From an uncultured Anaerosacchariphilus sp. (GTDB lineage Bacteria > Bacillota > Clostridia > Lachnospirales > Lachnospiraceae): a stretch of 6,924 bases of DNA. The translations under genes were made by a program, and so were the position numbers. Of the stretch, positions 1 to 6,139 are shown one piece after another (the first letter of the stretch is position 1; every line of letters begins with the position of its first letter). Location: NCBI GenBank assembly GCA_934402125.1, contig CAKRTY010000083.1:1-6924 (forward strand), written 5' to 3'. The notes beneath the pieces are model-generated. The model had not been told where the DNA came from and searched no databases. It was given only the letters and a program-made list of their open reading frames with translations.

Positions 1-1998
1 TGCTTCCGGTGAAAGCGGCTGATGACTGATCATAGCCAGATCGTAAAGCTGCTCGCAGAACAGATTTACATGTTCGCCGTCTTTGTGCTCCAGAATGTAC
101 TGAACCAGCTTGTTGTTGGCGTTCAGGACCAGAGTTTCTCCGCCGCCGAACATACCCAGATCCATGCCGTTCATGCTGTACATCTTCATCATATCCTGCA
201 TTCTGCGGCTTTCCTCGGAGAGGGTAATCATGGAGGAGATATTCTCATTCTTCATCTTCTCGACTTTGACGTCCAGCTTGTCGTTGCCCAGGGCCTTCCG
301 GAAGATGTCGGTCAGGGAATCGGTGGTCTCCTTCAGCTCAGCCTCGTCGGTGGCTTCCACGAAGTCTTCTGTCAGGTCTGCGTCGATCCGCTGGAACTTG
401 ATCTTCTCGTTCTTCATTTCTAGATGGGAAATGAAAGGAGCGTCGATATTGTGCTTCAGGATGACGGCGTTCTTGCCTTCTTCGCGGAAGAGATTGATAT
501 ACTGGCTCTGCTGTACCTCATCGGTTACATAGAAGATGGTCGTCTTTTCCGGCTCTTTCTCCTCAGTATCCTCCTGCTTGTCGTCCGGGTTCTCCACCAC
601 GTCCACATCGGCGGCTTCCTCCTCCGGAACCAGATCCTTCAGAGTCTGATATTTACCGTCCAGATCCTTGAACAGGATATAATCGCTCATCTTGTCACAG
701 AATTTCTCATCCTTCAGGCAGCCGAATTTGATAAACGGGCTGATGTCGTCCCAGTACTTTTCATAGGTTTCCCGATCGGTCTTGCACATACCGGTGAGCT
801 TGTCTGCTACCTTCTTGGAGATGTAATCGGAAATCTTCTTTACAAATCCGTCGTTCTGCAGTGCGCTTCGGGATACGTTCAGCGGCAGATCCGGACAGTC
901 GATCACGCCCTTTAAGAGCATCAGGAATTCCGGAATAACTTCCTTGATATTATCTGCGATAAATACCTGGTTGTTGTACAGCTTGATGGTTCCCTCGATG
1001 GAATCATACTCCGTATTGATCTTCGGGAAGTACAGGATACCCTTCAGGTTAAAAGGATAATCCATGTTCAGGTGAATCCAGAACAGAGGCTCCTTGTAAT
1101 CCTGGAACACCTTGCGGTAAAAGGCCTTGTACTCCTCGTCAGAGCACTCATTCGGGTGCTTGGTCCACAGCGGGTGGATATCGCTCAAGGAAACGGGACG
1201 CTTGTTGATCTTGACCCGATCCCGGGCCGGGGATACCTCTTTGGTCTCCTTGGTGCCGTCCTCTTTTTCGATCTCCTCCGTCTTGGCATCCTCATGGATA
1301 TGCTCTACCACCACATCGCCGTCACGAAGCTCAGACTCGTCGATGGTTTCGTATTCCTGTTCCGCATTTGCCTTCTCCAGGAAAATCTCTACAGGCATGA
1401 AGGAGCAGTACTTACTGATAACCTCCCGGGCGCGATATTCATTGGCGAACTCCAGGCAGTCCTCGTTGAGGAACAGGGTAATCTCGGTACCGATCTCTGT
1501 GCGGGTTCCCTCGGACATATCGTACTCGGTGCCGCCGTCACATTCCCAGTGAACCGGCTTTGCGCCCTCCTGATAGGAAAGGGTATCGATATGAACCTCG
1601 TCCGCTACCATGAAGGCAGAGTAAAAGCCCAGTCCGAAATGACCGATGATCTGATCATCATTGGCCTTGTCCTTGTATTTCTCCAGAAAATCAGCCGCGC
1701 CGGAAAAGGCGATCTGGTTGATGTATTCCTCGACCTCGTCTGCCGTCATGCCCAGTCCGGTATCGATGAATTTCAGTGTCTTGTCCTCCGGGTTAACCAC
1801 CACGCGGACGCTGTCCTTATGTCCCTCCGGATAAGTATATTCGCCAATCAGGGAAAGCTTTTTGAGCTTCGTGATAGCGTCGCAGCCGTTGGAAATCAGC
1901 TCACGGAAAAAGATATCGTGGTCGGAATAAAGCCACTTTTTGATAATCGGGAAAATATTTTCACTGTTAATGGAAAGACTTCCATGTGTATTTGCCAT
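1..1998 (-). CDS. htpG: Molecular chaperone HtpG (bacterial Hsp90), 3' end cut by window edge
   Basis: This is the cytosolic ATP-dependent chaperone Hsp90. 666 codons are present and the frame is still open at base 1; family lengths suggest only a few tens of residues are missing. The N-terminal GHKL ATPase domain shows the N-box (FFRELISN, E33 and N37, then D40), the DTGLGMT nucleotide-binding motif (D79, residues 79-85) and the GHFGLGFYSAF lid motif (119-129). The middle domain has the LNVSRSALQ motif with the likely catalytic Arg377. The dimerisation domain follows. Two charged segments stand out: a Lys/Glu stretch near residues 236-254 and a 27-residue acidic segment at 459-485. The ATG at 1996-1998 is preceded by AAAAGGAG (2008-2015) with a 9-nt gap, which fixes the start. 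A sigma-A promoter and a CIRCE operator lie upstream, so HrcA-type heat-shock control is likely. Identity is very secure. Confidence 0.97.
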   Translation of the reverse strand, partial: MANTHGSLSINSENIFPIIKKWLYSDHDIFFRELISNGCDAITKLKKLSLIGEYTYPEGHKDSVRVVVNPEDKTLKFIDTGLGMTADEVEEYINQIAFSGAADFLEKYKDKANDDQIIGHFGLGFYSAFMVADEVHIDTLSYQEGAKPVHWECDGGTEYDMSEGTRTEIGTEITLFLNEDCLEFANEYRAREVISKYCSFMPVEIFLEKANAEQEYETIDESELRDGDVVVEHIHEDAKTEEIEKEDGTKETKEVSPARDRVKINKRPVSLSDIHPLWTKHPNECSDEEYKAFYRKVFQDYKEPLFWIHLNMDYPFNLKGILYFPKINTEYDSIEGTIKLYNNQVFIADNIKEVIPEFLMLLKGVIDCPDLPLNVSRSALQNDGFVKKISDYISKKVADKLTGMCKTDRETYEKYWDDISPFIKFGCLKDEKFCDKMSDYILFKDLDGKYQTLKDLVPEEEAADVDVVENPDDKQEDTEEKEPEKTTIFYVTDEVQQSQYINLFREEGKNAVILKHNIDAPFISHLEMKNEKIKFQRIDADLTEDFVEATDEAELKETTDSLTDIFRKALGNDKLDVKVEKMKNENISSMITLSEESRRMQDMMKMYSMNGMDLGMFGGGETLVLNANNKLVQYILEHKDGEHVNLFCEQLYDLAMISHQPLSPEA

Positions 1999-2040
1999 TG
2001 CAATTCACTCCTTTTATAATGATGTTTCATACTGATAAAT

Positions 2041-2069
2041 ATTGTACCGCCGTAGATTTGAAAAGTCAA
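2041..2069 (-). promoter_or_regulatory. htpG promoter, sigma-A type
   Basis: On the minus strand TTGACT (2064-2069) and TACAAT (2041-2046) are separated by exactly 17 nt, each one base off the sigma-A consensus. The predicted transcription start is near 2034, giving a leader of about 36 nt before the htpG ATG. The CIRCE operator ends 6 nt upstream of the -35 box. Confidence 0.85.
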
Positions 2070-2075
2070 TAGAAA

Positions 2076-2102
2076 TTAGCACTCTTTACTGGCGAGTGCT
2101 AA
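2076..2102. promoter_or_regulatory. CIRCE element (HrcA operator)
   Basis: TTAGCACTC (2076-2084), a 9-nt spacer, and GAGTGCTAA (2094-2102) form a perfect 9-9-9 inverted repeat matching the known CIRCE consensus with no mismatch. CIRCE binds the repressor HrcA, which represses class I heat-shock genes such as groESL and dnaK until heat inactivates it. Here it sits in the gap between htpG and the divergent surface-modification operon. Relative to the strong htpG promoter it covers about -42 to -68, upstream of the -35 box, whereas CIRCE usually overlaps or follows the transcription start. It is about 50 nt upstream of the rightward -10 box. Confidence 0.96.
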
Positions 2103-2103
2103 C

Positions 2104-2137
2104 AAAAATTTATAAACTTTCTTAAAAATCTATAAAC
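2104..2137. repeat. 14-bp near-perfect direct repeat, 20-bp period
   Basis: AAAAATTTATAAAC (2104-2117) and AAAAATCTATAAAC (2124-2137) match at 13 of 14 positions and start exactly 20 bp apart, about two helical turns. They lie just left of the rightward extended -10 promoter, centred near -58 and -38 from its predicted start. That is a plausible arrangement for an activator or UP-element-like sequence. The region is AT-rich, so chance cannot be ruled out. Confidence 0.5.
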
Positions 2138-2151
2138 AGAGAGAAGATGGG

Positions 2152-2162
2152 TATGTTATAAT
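2152..2162 (+). promoter_or_regulatory. Extended -10 promoter for the surface-modification operon
   Basis: TATGTTATAAT holds a perfect TATAAT -10 box (2157-2162) preceded by the TRTG extended -10 motif. There is no recognisable -35 box at the expected distance (2134-2139 reads AAACAG). The predicted start is near 2169, giving a leader of about 113 nt before the first gene. A weak or absent -35 next to direct repeats suggests either extended -10 recognition alone or dependence on an activator. Confidence 0.6.
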
Positions 2163-2191
2163 AAAAAGGATGAAACTAAATGACGCTGTTA

Positions 2192-2277
2192 TCCGTCTAT
2201 CTATAGGAAGAAAAAATTATCTGTGATACATAAATAAAATTTGAAACAGATAGCATTTTATATAGAAAACAGACGGA
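2192..2277 (+). promoter_or_regulatory. Possible folded 5' leader masking the ribosome binding site
   Basis: Three nested complementary pairs lie in the leader. TCCGTCT (2192-2198) pairs with AGACGGA (2271-2277), CTATA (2201-2205) with TATAG (2261-2265), and TATCTGT (2218-2224) with ACAGATA (2246-2252). The outer stem includes GGA of the GGAG (2275-2278) that serves the first gene. This could limit translation or act as a switch. It matches no riboswitch class I know, and AU-rich sequence makes chance pairing possible. Confidence 0.35.
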
Positions 2278-2281
2278 GACG

Positions 2282-3088
2282 ATGCGGCAGATGGCAGGAA
2301 GAAAGAGACGGAAAAGAAGAATGCACCGGCAAAGGATAAGGGGAATTTATACGCTGCTGCTGGTAATGGCGGCAGGCGGTATTTTTGTATACAGCGGACA
2401 GGCAAGCGGACAGGCAAGGAGCGGGAAGAAACAGGAAGAGTACCCGGCAGTGTCCTGGATCGAGGCGCAGGAAAAGGAAAATGTAAAAGCAATAGAGGCG
2501 AAGCTGGAGGCAAAGGAAACGGCGGAACAGGAGACTGAAGCAGAGGAGACAGATAAAGGCTCTGTGGTGGAGCGCTTTGAGGGCGCGGTTCTGGTAGGGG
2601 ATTCGGTGGCGACCGGCTTTCTGGATTACCAGATTCTCGACGCGGATTCTATCATTGCCCTGCGGGGACTCCGGACAGATACCGCGGGGAAAGAGATAGA
2701 AAAGGCTTTGGAACTGACTCCCAAGGTTTTGTTTTTATCCATTGGTTTAAACGATCTGGAATACTGCCGGGGAGACAGCGGGCTTTTTATCCGGCGTTAC
2801 GAAGAACGGCTGCAGGAAATCCGGGAGGCAGATCCGGATCTGCCCATCTATATCAACGGGATTCTGCCCGTGTTGCCGGAGGCGGTAGAGAAAAAGCAGG
2901 CGCTGGCCGATGTGGATACCTTTAATCAGGCATTGAAACAGATGTGTATAAAATGGAAGCTGACCTACATTGACAACAGTCAGCTGCTGGCCGGACATGA
3001 GGACTGGTATCAGAAGGATGCGGTGCATCTGAAAAGCGCGCCCTATCCGCTCTGGCTCGCGCATATGGAGGAGGCGGCAGGCTTATGA
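2282..3088 (+). CDS. Membrane-anchored SGNH/GDSL-family hydrolase
   Basis: 268 residues. A very basic N-terminus (Arg/Lys-rich, residues 7-20) is followed by one membrane segment (about 21-38), placing the rest outside the cell. A charged, Glu-rich linker (about 50-100) precedes an SGNH domain from about residue 101. The usual blocks are intact: GDS with nucleophile Ser108, a block II glycine at 129 (ALRGLRT), GLND with Asn157, and DAVH with Asp246 and His249. SGNH enzymes hydrolyse or transfer ester-linked acyl groups; next to an MBOAT gene, the likely role is adding or removing acetyl groups on a surface polymer. Which of these it does cannot be told from sequence. GGAG (2275-2278) is only 3 nt from the ATG at 2282 and 12 nt from the in-frame ATG at 2291, so the start is uncertain by three codons; ATG 2321 is a less likely third choice. 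Its stop overlaps the next start by 4 nt. Confidence 0.87.
   Translation: MRQMAGRKRRKRRMHRQRIRGIYTLLLVMAAGGIFVYSGQASGQARSGKKQEEYPAVSWIEAQEKENVKAIEAKLEAKETAEQETEAEETDKGSVVERFEGAVLVGDSVATGFLDYQILDADSIIALRGLRTDTAGKEIEKALELTPKVLFLSIGLNDLEYCRGDSGLFIRRYEERLQEIREADPDLPIYINGILPVLPEAVEKKQALADVDTFNQALKQMCIKWKLTYIDNSQLLAGHEDWYQKDAVHLKSAPYPLWLAHMEEAAGL
2393..2416 (+). repeat. Tandem 12-bp duplication in the SGNH gene
   Basis: AGCGGACAGGCA occurs twice head to tail (2393-2404 and 2405-2416), encoding SGQA-SGQA just outside the membrane segment. The repeat is in frame and lies in a linker, so it probably changes only tether length. Two perfect copies suggest a recent slippage duplication. Confidence 0.8.
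2827..2844. repeat. 18-bp perfect palindrome inside the SGNH coding region
   Basis: GGCAGATCCGGATCTGCC reads the same on both strands. It encodes the stretch around ADPDLP (residues 183-188) in a surface loop of the SGNH domain. No T-run follows and it is mid-gene, so it is not a terminator. It most likely reflects codon coincidence. Confidence 0.8.
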
Positions 3089-3570
3089 GAGACGGAATAT
3101 TACAGCTGGCAAAGCTATTGTTGCTGGCGCTCCTGATTTGGGGCGGCTCTCTGGCGGTAAAGGGAACCGTAAGAAAGGTGGATTTCGGGAAGCTGCAGGC
3201 AGATGTGGAGGCCGCCGCGGAGGTATCGGAGTTAAATCAGGAAAACGCGCAGCTGCTGCGGAGGCTTTATGGCCTGAACGGCGGGGAGCTGGTTCACTGG
3301 ATCCTGTATACAGCCCAGGATAATATGTCAGTAGAGGAGCTTCTGCTGGTGGAATGCAGCTCGGAAAGCCAGGCGGAACAGGTGCTGGAGGCTGCCCGGG
3401 AGCGTAAGGCCACCCAGATAAAAAACTTTGAAGGCTATGGCCCGGAACAGGTGCAGCTTCTGAATCAGAGCGTTCTTCGAAGCGATGGCGTCTATGTGCT
3501 TTTCGCTGTATCCGATCAGGCTGCCGGGATTAAAAAGGCCTACCGGAAGGATTTGTTTCGGACAGATTAG
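3085..3570 (+). CDS. Membrane-anchored DUF4358 family protein
   Basis: 161 residues. One N-terminal membrane segment (about 8-26) precedes a small extracellular domain. The domain resembles DUF4358 as I remember it: an LLRRLYGL helix (57-64), an LYTAQDNMSVEELLLVE strand region (74-90), and the FEGYGPEQVQLL motif (115-126) followed by a V-YVLFAVS strand (137-143). DUF4358 proteins are common in clostridia, often as lipoproteins; there is no lipobox cysteine here. No function is established and no catalytic motif is visible, so a structural or adaptor role is more likely than an enzymatic one. The start is well supported: ATG overlaps the previous TGA (ATGA) and GGAGGAGG (3067-3074) sits 10 nt upstream. 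The overlap implies translational coupling to the SGNH gene. Family assignment is from memory. Confidence 0.8.
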   Translation: MRDGILQLAKLLLLALLIWGGSLAVKGTVRKVDFGKLQADVEAAAEVSELNQENAQLLRRLYGLNGGELVHWILYTAQDNMSVEELLLVECSSESQAEQVLEAARERKATQIKNFEGYGPEQVQLLNQSVLRSDGVYVLFAVSDQAAGIKKAYRKDLFRTD

Positions 3571-3591
3571 ACGAGAATTTAGGAGCATACT

Positions 3592-4983
3592 ATGGTTTTC
3601 AGCAGTATTGTATTTTTATTTGCGTTTCTGCCGCCGGTGCTGGCGGTGTATTATCTGGCACCTGCAAGACTCCGGAATCTGGTGTTGCTGGCAGCGAGCC
3701 TCATTTTCTATGCCTGGGGAGAGCCGGTCTATATCGGCCTGATGATCTACAGCATCCTCTGGAATTATGTGATGGGTCTGGACATTGCCAGGCAGCAGGA
3801 GAAGGGAAGACAGGGAAAGGGAAGCCTGACGCTGGGGATTCTGGTGAATCTTCTGATTCTGGGATTTTTCAAATACTACGGATTCCTGGCGGAGAATCTG
3901 TATCACTGGTTCGCCCTGCAGCTTCCGGATCTGAGCTTTAGCCTGCCGATTGGTCTGTCCTTTTATACCTTCCAGTCCATTTCCTATCTGGTGGATGTAT
4001 ATCGGGGAAAGGCCAGACGGCAGACCAACCTGATTTCCTTCGGCCTCTACATCTCCATGTTTCCCCAGCTGGTGGCGGGACCCATCGTTCAGTACGCGGA
4101 CGTGGACGCCCAGCTTCAGCAGCGGAACATGTCCTGGAACAAGTTTGGAATCGGCGTCCGGTATTTTGTGGCGGGGCTTTCTAAGAAGGTACTCCTGGCC
4201 AACAACCTGGGCATGATGTATCAGGAACTCACAGGATTATCCTCCCTGTCCGTGCTTTCCGCCTGGCTGGGAGTTCTTGCCTATACCCTTCAGATTTATT
4301 TTGATTTCAGCGGTTACTCGGATATGGCCATCGGCCTTGGAAAAATGCTGGGCTTCGATTTCCGGCCCAATTTTAATTATCCTTATTGCGCCAAAAGCAT
4401 TACGGATTTCTGGCGGCGGTGGCATATTTCCCTGAGCTCCTGGTTCCGGGAATACGTCTACATTCCGCTGGGCGGCAACCGGGTAACCACCGGGCGGCAT
4501 ATCTTCAACCTGCTGGTGGTCTGGTTCTGTACGGGACTTTGGCACGGAGCAAGCTGGAATTTTGTGGTCTGGGGCCTGTATTACGGATTGTTGCTGATTT
4601 TTGAAAAGTATGTATTAAAAGGAAAGATAGAAAAATTGCCACTTCTGGGACATCTTTATACCCTGTTTCTGGTCATGGTTGGCTGGGTATTTTTCTTCAG
4701 CCCGAACCTGTTCGCGGCAGGACAGTATCTGGCAGTAATGTTCGGACAGGGCGCGGCAGGCGCGGTGGATACGGCGGGACTTTATTATCTGACGACCGGT
4801 CTCATTCTGTTCCTTCTGGCGGCGTTTTTTTCCACCCCGCTGCCCTTTGGGCTTTGGAGAAAGCTGGAGGAAAATGAGTGGTGGGACGGACTGATTCTGA
4901 CCGGATATCTGGCGCTGTTTTTACTGGCGGTGGCCTATCTTATCCGGGATACCTACAATCCGTTTCTGTATTTCCGGTTTTAA
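3592..4983 (+). CDS. MBOAT family membrane O-acyltransferase (AlgI/DltB-like)
   Basis: 463 residues, the usual length for bacterial AlgI-type proteins, with about ten or more hydrophobic segments along the whole chain. Family landmarks are clear: LPIGLSFYTFQSISYLVD (118-135), PQLVAGPIVQY (158-168), IYFDFSGYSDMAIGLG (235-250), FWRRWHISLSSWFREYVYIP (273-292) with His278, and LWHGASWNFVVWG (316-328) with the conserved, presumed catalytic His318. MBOAT proteins of this type take an acyl group from a cytosolic donor (acetyl-CoA for O-acetylation, D-Ala-DltC for DltB) and make it available on the outer face. With a DHHW partner directly downstream and no dltA or dltC nearby, acetyl transfer to an exported glycan is the better guess. 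AGGAG (3581-3585) lies 6 nt before the ATG, and the gap from the previous gene is 21 nt. AlgI or PatA equivalence is by analogy only, so no symbol is given. Confidence 0.95.
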   Translation: MVFSSIVFLFAFLPPVLAVYYLAPARLRNLVLLAASLIFYAWGEPVYIGLMIYSILWNYVMGLDIARQQEKGRQGKGSLTLGILVNLLILGFFKYYGFLAENLYHWFALQLPDLSFSLPIGLSFYTFQSISYLVDVYRGKARRQTNLISFGLYISMFPQLVAGPIVQYADVDAQLQQRNMSWNKFGIGVRYFVAGLSKKVLLANNLGMMYQELTGLSSLSVLSAWLGVLAYTLQIYFDFSGYSDMAIGLGKMLGFDFRPNFNYPYCAKSITDFWRRWHISLSSWFREYVYIPLGGNRVTTGRHIFNLLVVWFCTGLWHGASWNFVVWGLYYGLLLIFEKYVLKGKIEKLPLLGHLYTLFLVMVGWVFFFSPNLFAAGQYLAVMFGQGAAGAVDTAGLYYLTTGLILFLLAAFFSTPLPFGLWRKLEENEWWDGLILTGYLALFLLAVAYLIRDTYNPFLYFRF

Positions 4984-4998
4984 AGGATGGATTTGCGT

Positions 4999-6138
4999 AT
5001 GAGAGACAGAAAACGTATGAATCAATGGCTGGGACTGGGCTTTGCAGTATTGCTGGCCGGATTTACCGCAGCCAATTATTTTCACAAGGATACGGCATTT
5101 TCCGATACAGAGAACCGGATGCTGCAGCAGAAGCCGGTCTTTAGCTGGGCCGATCTGGCAGACGGCCGTTTTATGGGGAACTTTGAAAAATATCAGACGG
5201 ATCAGTTTATTCTCCGCAGAGAGTGGATCGGACTGCAGACGGCAGCGGATCGTCTGCTTGGAAAAAATAAATCCGGGGATGTCTATCTGGGCGAGGGACA
5301 GCTTCTGGAGGAGCCGTCAAAACTTTCGGAAAATGTCTGGGGAAATCTGGACGCCATAGGCGCTTTTTGCCGGAACCAGACGGGCGTGAAATGCTATCTG
5401 ATGCTGGTGCCGGACGCGGCGTCGGTACAGAGGGAGAAGCTTCCGGAGTATGCGCCGGTGGCGGATCAGGCGGAACAGCTGGAGGAAATCCGAAGCTATC
5501 TTGAGAAAAAGGAAAATCCGGTGACAGAAATTCCGCTGTATGAAATGCTGCGGGAGCACCGGGAGGAATATCTCTATTACCGGACGGATCATCACTGGAC
5601 GACCCTGGGCGCGCGGTACGCCTACCAGAGCGCAGCCGGACAGATGGGACTTCCGGGCGCGGAAAACGGGGAGGAAAAGAAGCTGTACCCGGTGTCGGAC
5701 AGCTTTCAGGGAACCCTGGCCGCCCGGAGCGGATATCGGGTACCGGACGATACCATAGAGGTGTACTGGCCGGATCAGGAAGAGGATCTGGTGGTCACCT
5801 ACGTGCAGGAGCAGAAAAAATCAGCCTCTCTGTACGCGGCAGAGAAGCTGAAAACCAGGGACAAGTATGGAATGTTTTTAAATGGCAACCATCCGCTGAC
5901 GGAGATCCGGACCATGGCTTCTACCGGACGGAAGCTGCTTCTTATAAAGGATTCCTACGCCAACTGCTTCGTCCCCTTCCTGACCGGTGATTTTGAAGAA
6001 ATCGTGCTGGTGGATCCCAGATATTATTATGACAGCGCAGAGAAGCTGATGAAGCAGTATGGCTTTACGGATGTATTGTTTCTATATAACCTGAATACCT
6101 TTCTGGAGGACGATGTGCTGCACTATGTACTGGAATAG
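4999..6138 (+). CDS. DHHW family protein (AlgX/AlgJ-like SGNH O-acetyltransferase candidate)
   Basis: 379 residues from ATG 4999. Basic N-terminus, one membrane segment (about 9-26), then an extracellular domain. The start of that domain shows FSDTENRMLQQKP (34-46), typical of DHHW/AlgJ proteins. RTDHHWTTLGARYAY (195-209) gives the signature, with Asp197 and His199 as the likely D-x-H pair, and KDSYANCFVPFL (317-328) supplies the likely nucleophile Ser319. This order, D-x-H before Ser, matches AlgX (Asp174, His176, Ser269 in Pseudomonas aeruginosa). The predicted role is accepting the acyl group from the MBOAT protein and transferring it to a surface polysaccharide. An upstream in-frame ATG at 4987 would add four residues, but AAAGGA (4982-4987) abuts it and instead suits ATG 4999 with an 11-nt gap, so 4999 is preferred. 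The gap to the MBOAT stop is 15 nt. This is the last gene of the operon, and no terminator hairpin is visible after it. Confidence 0.92.
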   Translation: MRDRKRMNQWLGLGFAVLLAGFTAANYFHKDTAFSDTENRMLQQKPVFSWADLADGRFMGNFEKYQTDQFILRREWIGLQTAADRLLGKNKSGDVYLGEGQLLEEPSKLSENVWGNLDAIGAFCRNQTGVKCYLMLVPDAASVQREKLPEYAPVADQAEQLEEIRSYLEKKENPVTEIPLYEMLREHREEYLYYRTDHHWTTLGARYAYQSAAGQMGLPGAENGEEKKLYPVSDSFQGTLAARSGYRVPDDTIEVYWPDQEEDLVVTYVQEQKKSASLYAAEKLKTRDKYGMFLNGNHPLTEIRTMASTGRKLLLIKDSYANCFVPFLTGDFEEIVLVDPRYYYDSAEKLMKQYGFTDVLFLYNLNTFLEDDVLHYVLE

Positions 6139-6139
6139 G

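Noticed and set aside
22..2019. Long plus-strand open frames across the left part (22-423, 424-915, 1072-2019)
   Set aside because: They are antisense shadows of htpG, which has unmistakable Hsp90 motifs on the minus strand, plus a promoter and ribosome binding site.
2180..2206. Eight-codon leader peptide (MTLLSVYL) with AAAAGGA upstream
   Set aside because: The predicted transcript starts near 2169, so most of that ribosome binding site would not be transcribed. The peptide has no run of one amino acid and no following terminator to suggest attenuation.
2217..2513. Minus-strand open frame over the start of the SGNH gene
   Set aside because: No ribosome binding site, low-complexity Pro/Ser-rich product, and fully overlaps a gene with intact SGNH motifs.
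3592..4983. DltB of a D-alanylation operon
   Set aside because: No dltA, dltC or dltD is nearby, and the downstream partner carries the DHHW signature of O-acetylation systems.
4987..4998. Upstream ATG of the DHHW gene
   Set aside because: AAAGG touches this ATG with no spacing, while ATG 4999 has AAAGGA at a workable distance. The four extra residues add no recognisable feature.
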